6,735 nucleotides of DNA from SHZI01 sp964371995 (GTDB lineage: Bacteria; Pseudomonadota; Gammaproteobacteria; Steroidobacterales; GCA-2729495), in assembly GCA_964371995.1 (NCBI GenBank), contig CAYJPG010000124.1:1-6735 (forward strand), written 5' to 3'. A program made the translations under genes and the position numbers. Below the pieces are notes generated by a model. That model saw only the letters and a list, made by a program, of their open reading frames with translations. It had not been told where the DNA came from and ran no database searches. Below are positions 6,294 through 6,735 of this stretch, piece after piece; position 1 is the stretch's first letter, and each line of letters starts with the position of its first letter.

Positions 6294-6735
6294 ATGGCAG
6301 GCAGAAAGACTGGTGGCGACGGCACCGCGGGGCACAGCGTTGCCGACCTGATCGCCCGCTGTACCCGGGCCCTTGAGCGCAGTGCGGTCTGCTTCGGACA
6401 CGGCACTGACAATGCGCGCGATGAAGCCGCAGCGCTGGTCTTCCACGTGCTCGGTCTGGACCATGGCGATGCGTTGCGCGTCTATGGTCAGCCGGTATCG
6501 GAAGCCGGACAACGGCAGGTGGCCGGGATGCTCGAAGCACGCATCAGCACGCGTCAGCCCTTGCCCTATCTGACCGGCGAGGCGTGGTTTGCCGGCCTGC
6601 CTTTCCATGTCGATGAGCGGGTGCTGGTGCCGCGTTCACCTTTCGCCGAACTGATCGCCTCACGCTTTGAACCCTGGCTGGACCCGGACGGCATCCACCG
6701 GATTCTCGAGATCGGCACCGGCAGCGGCTGCATGG
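6294..6735 (+). CDS. prmB: 50S ribosomal protein L3 N5-glutamine methyltransferase PrmB, N-terminal part (runs off right edge)
   Basis: PrmB (YfcB) transfers a methyl group from SAM to a glutamine of ribosomal protein L3, aiding 50S assembly. The visible 147 codons contain the family blocks CFGHGTDNARDEA (33-45), RQPLPYLTGEAWFAG, and FHVDERVLVPRSPFAELI. They end in the first SAM-binding motif ILEIGTGSGCM at the right edge, so the catalytic NPPY motif lies outside. GHGTDN and VDERVLVPRSP mark PrmB rather than its sister PrmC, which modifies release factors. Starting at ATG 6294 puts 34 residues before GHGTDN, exactly as in E. coli PrmB; a weak AGGG precedes it. It is divergent from psd across 76 bp. 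The variable N-terminus (MAGRKTGGDGTAGHS) is Gly-rich and not conserved, so the exact start is less sure than the family. Confidence 0.93.
   Translation, partial: MAGRKTGGDGTAGHSVADLIARCTRALERSAVCFGHGTDNARDEAAALVFHVLGLDHGDALRVYGQPVSEAGQRQVAGMLEARISTRQPLPYLTGEAWFAGLPFHVDERVLVPRSPFAELIASRFEPWLDPDGIHRILEIGTGSGCM

Noticed and set aside
6094..6608. Minus-strand open frames opposite the start of prmB and overlapping psd
   Set aside because: Arg/Pro/Ala-rich shadow translations; the opposite strand holds conserved PrmB motifs and the psd frame is the real minus-strand gene.

Overview
The window (6,735 bp, GC-rich) looks like chromosomal housekeeping DNA from a gammaproteobacterium. The evidence is the EpmA/EpmB-type elongation factor P (EF-P) modification set, a PrmB-type L3 methyltransferase, a proenzyme phosphatidylserine decarboxylase, and a FimX-like/FimV-like pair typical of polar type IV pili. 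I cannot name a genus from sequence alone. There are no tRNA, rRNA, CRISPR, transposase or phage genes.

Layout, left to right. (1) 1-296, minus: N-terminal part of a secreted FimV-like protein that runs off the left edge. (2) 297-461: short spacer with three small inverted repeats. (3) 462-2549, minus: a 695-residue FimX-like protein with REC-like, PAS, GGDEF and EAL domains, in which nearly every catalytic motif is degenerate. (4) 2550-2640: spacer with three copies of a heptamer at an exact 19-bp period. (5) 2641-3663, minus: epmB, the radical SAM lysine 2,3-aminomutase for EF-P. (6) 3747-4313, plus: efp, divergent from epmB across 83 bp. (7) 4362-5339, minus: epmA, the EF-P lysine ligase, convergent with efp. 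(8) 5348-6217, minus: psd, 8 bp upstream of epmA and probably co-transcribed with it. (9) 6294-6735, plus: N-terminal part of prmB, divergent from psd, running off the right edge.

Functional logic. epmB, efp and epmA together supply EF-P and the two enzymes that make (R)-beta-lysine and attach it to EF-P Lys34. The modified factor rescues ribosomes stalled on polyproline stretches. The hydroxylase EpmC is not in the window. PrmB, which methylates ribosomal protein L3, adds another translation-related modifier. Psd makes phosphatidylethanolamine and is linked to epmA by position. On the left, a probably enzymatically dead cyclic-di-GMP receptor sits next to a FimV-like polar scaffold protein, suggesting a pilus/twitching motility control unit downstream of epmB.

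I see no wholly new system. The points most worth a second look are the degenerate FimX-like protein paired with a FimV-like protein, the 19-bp-period repeats in front of it, and the compact three-gene EF-P modification locus.
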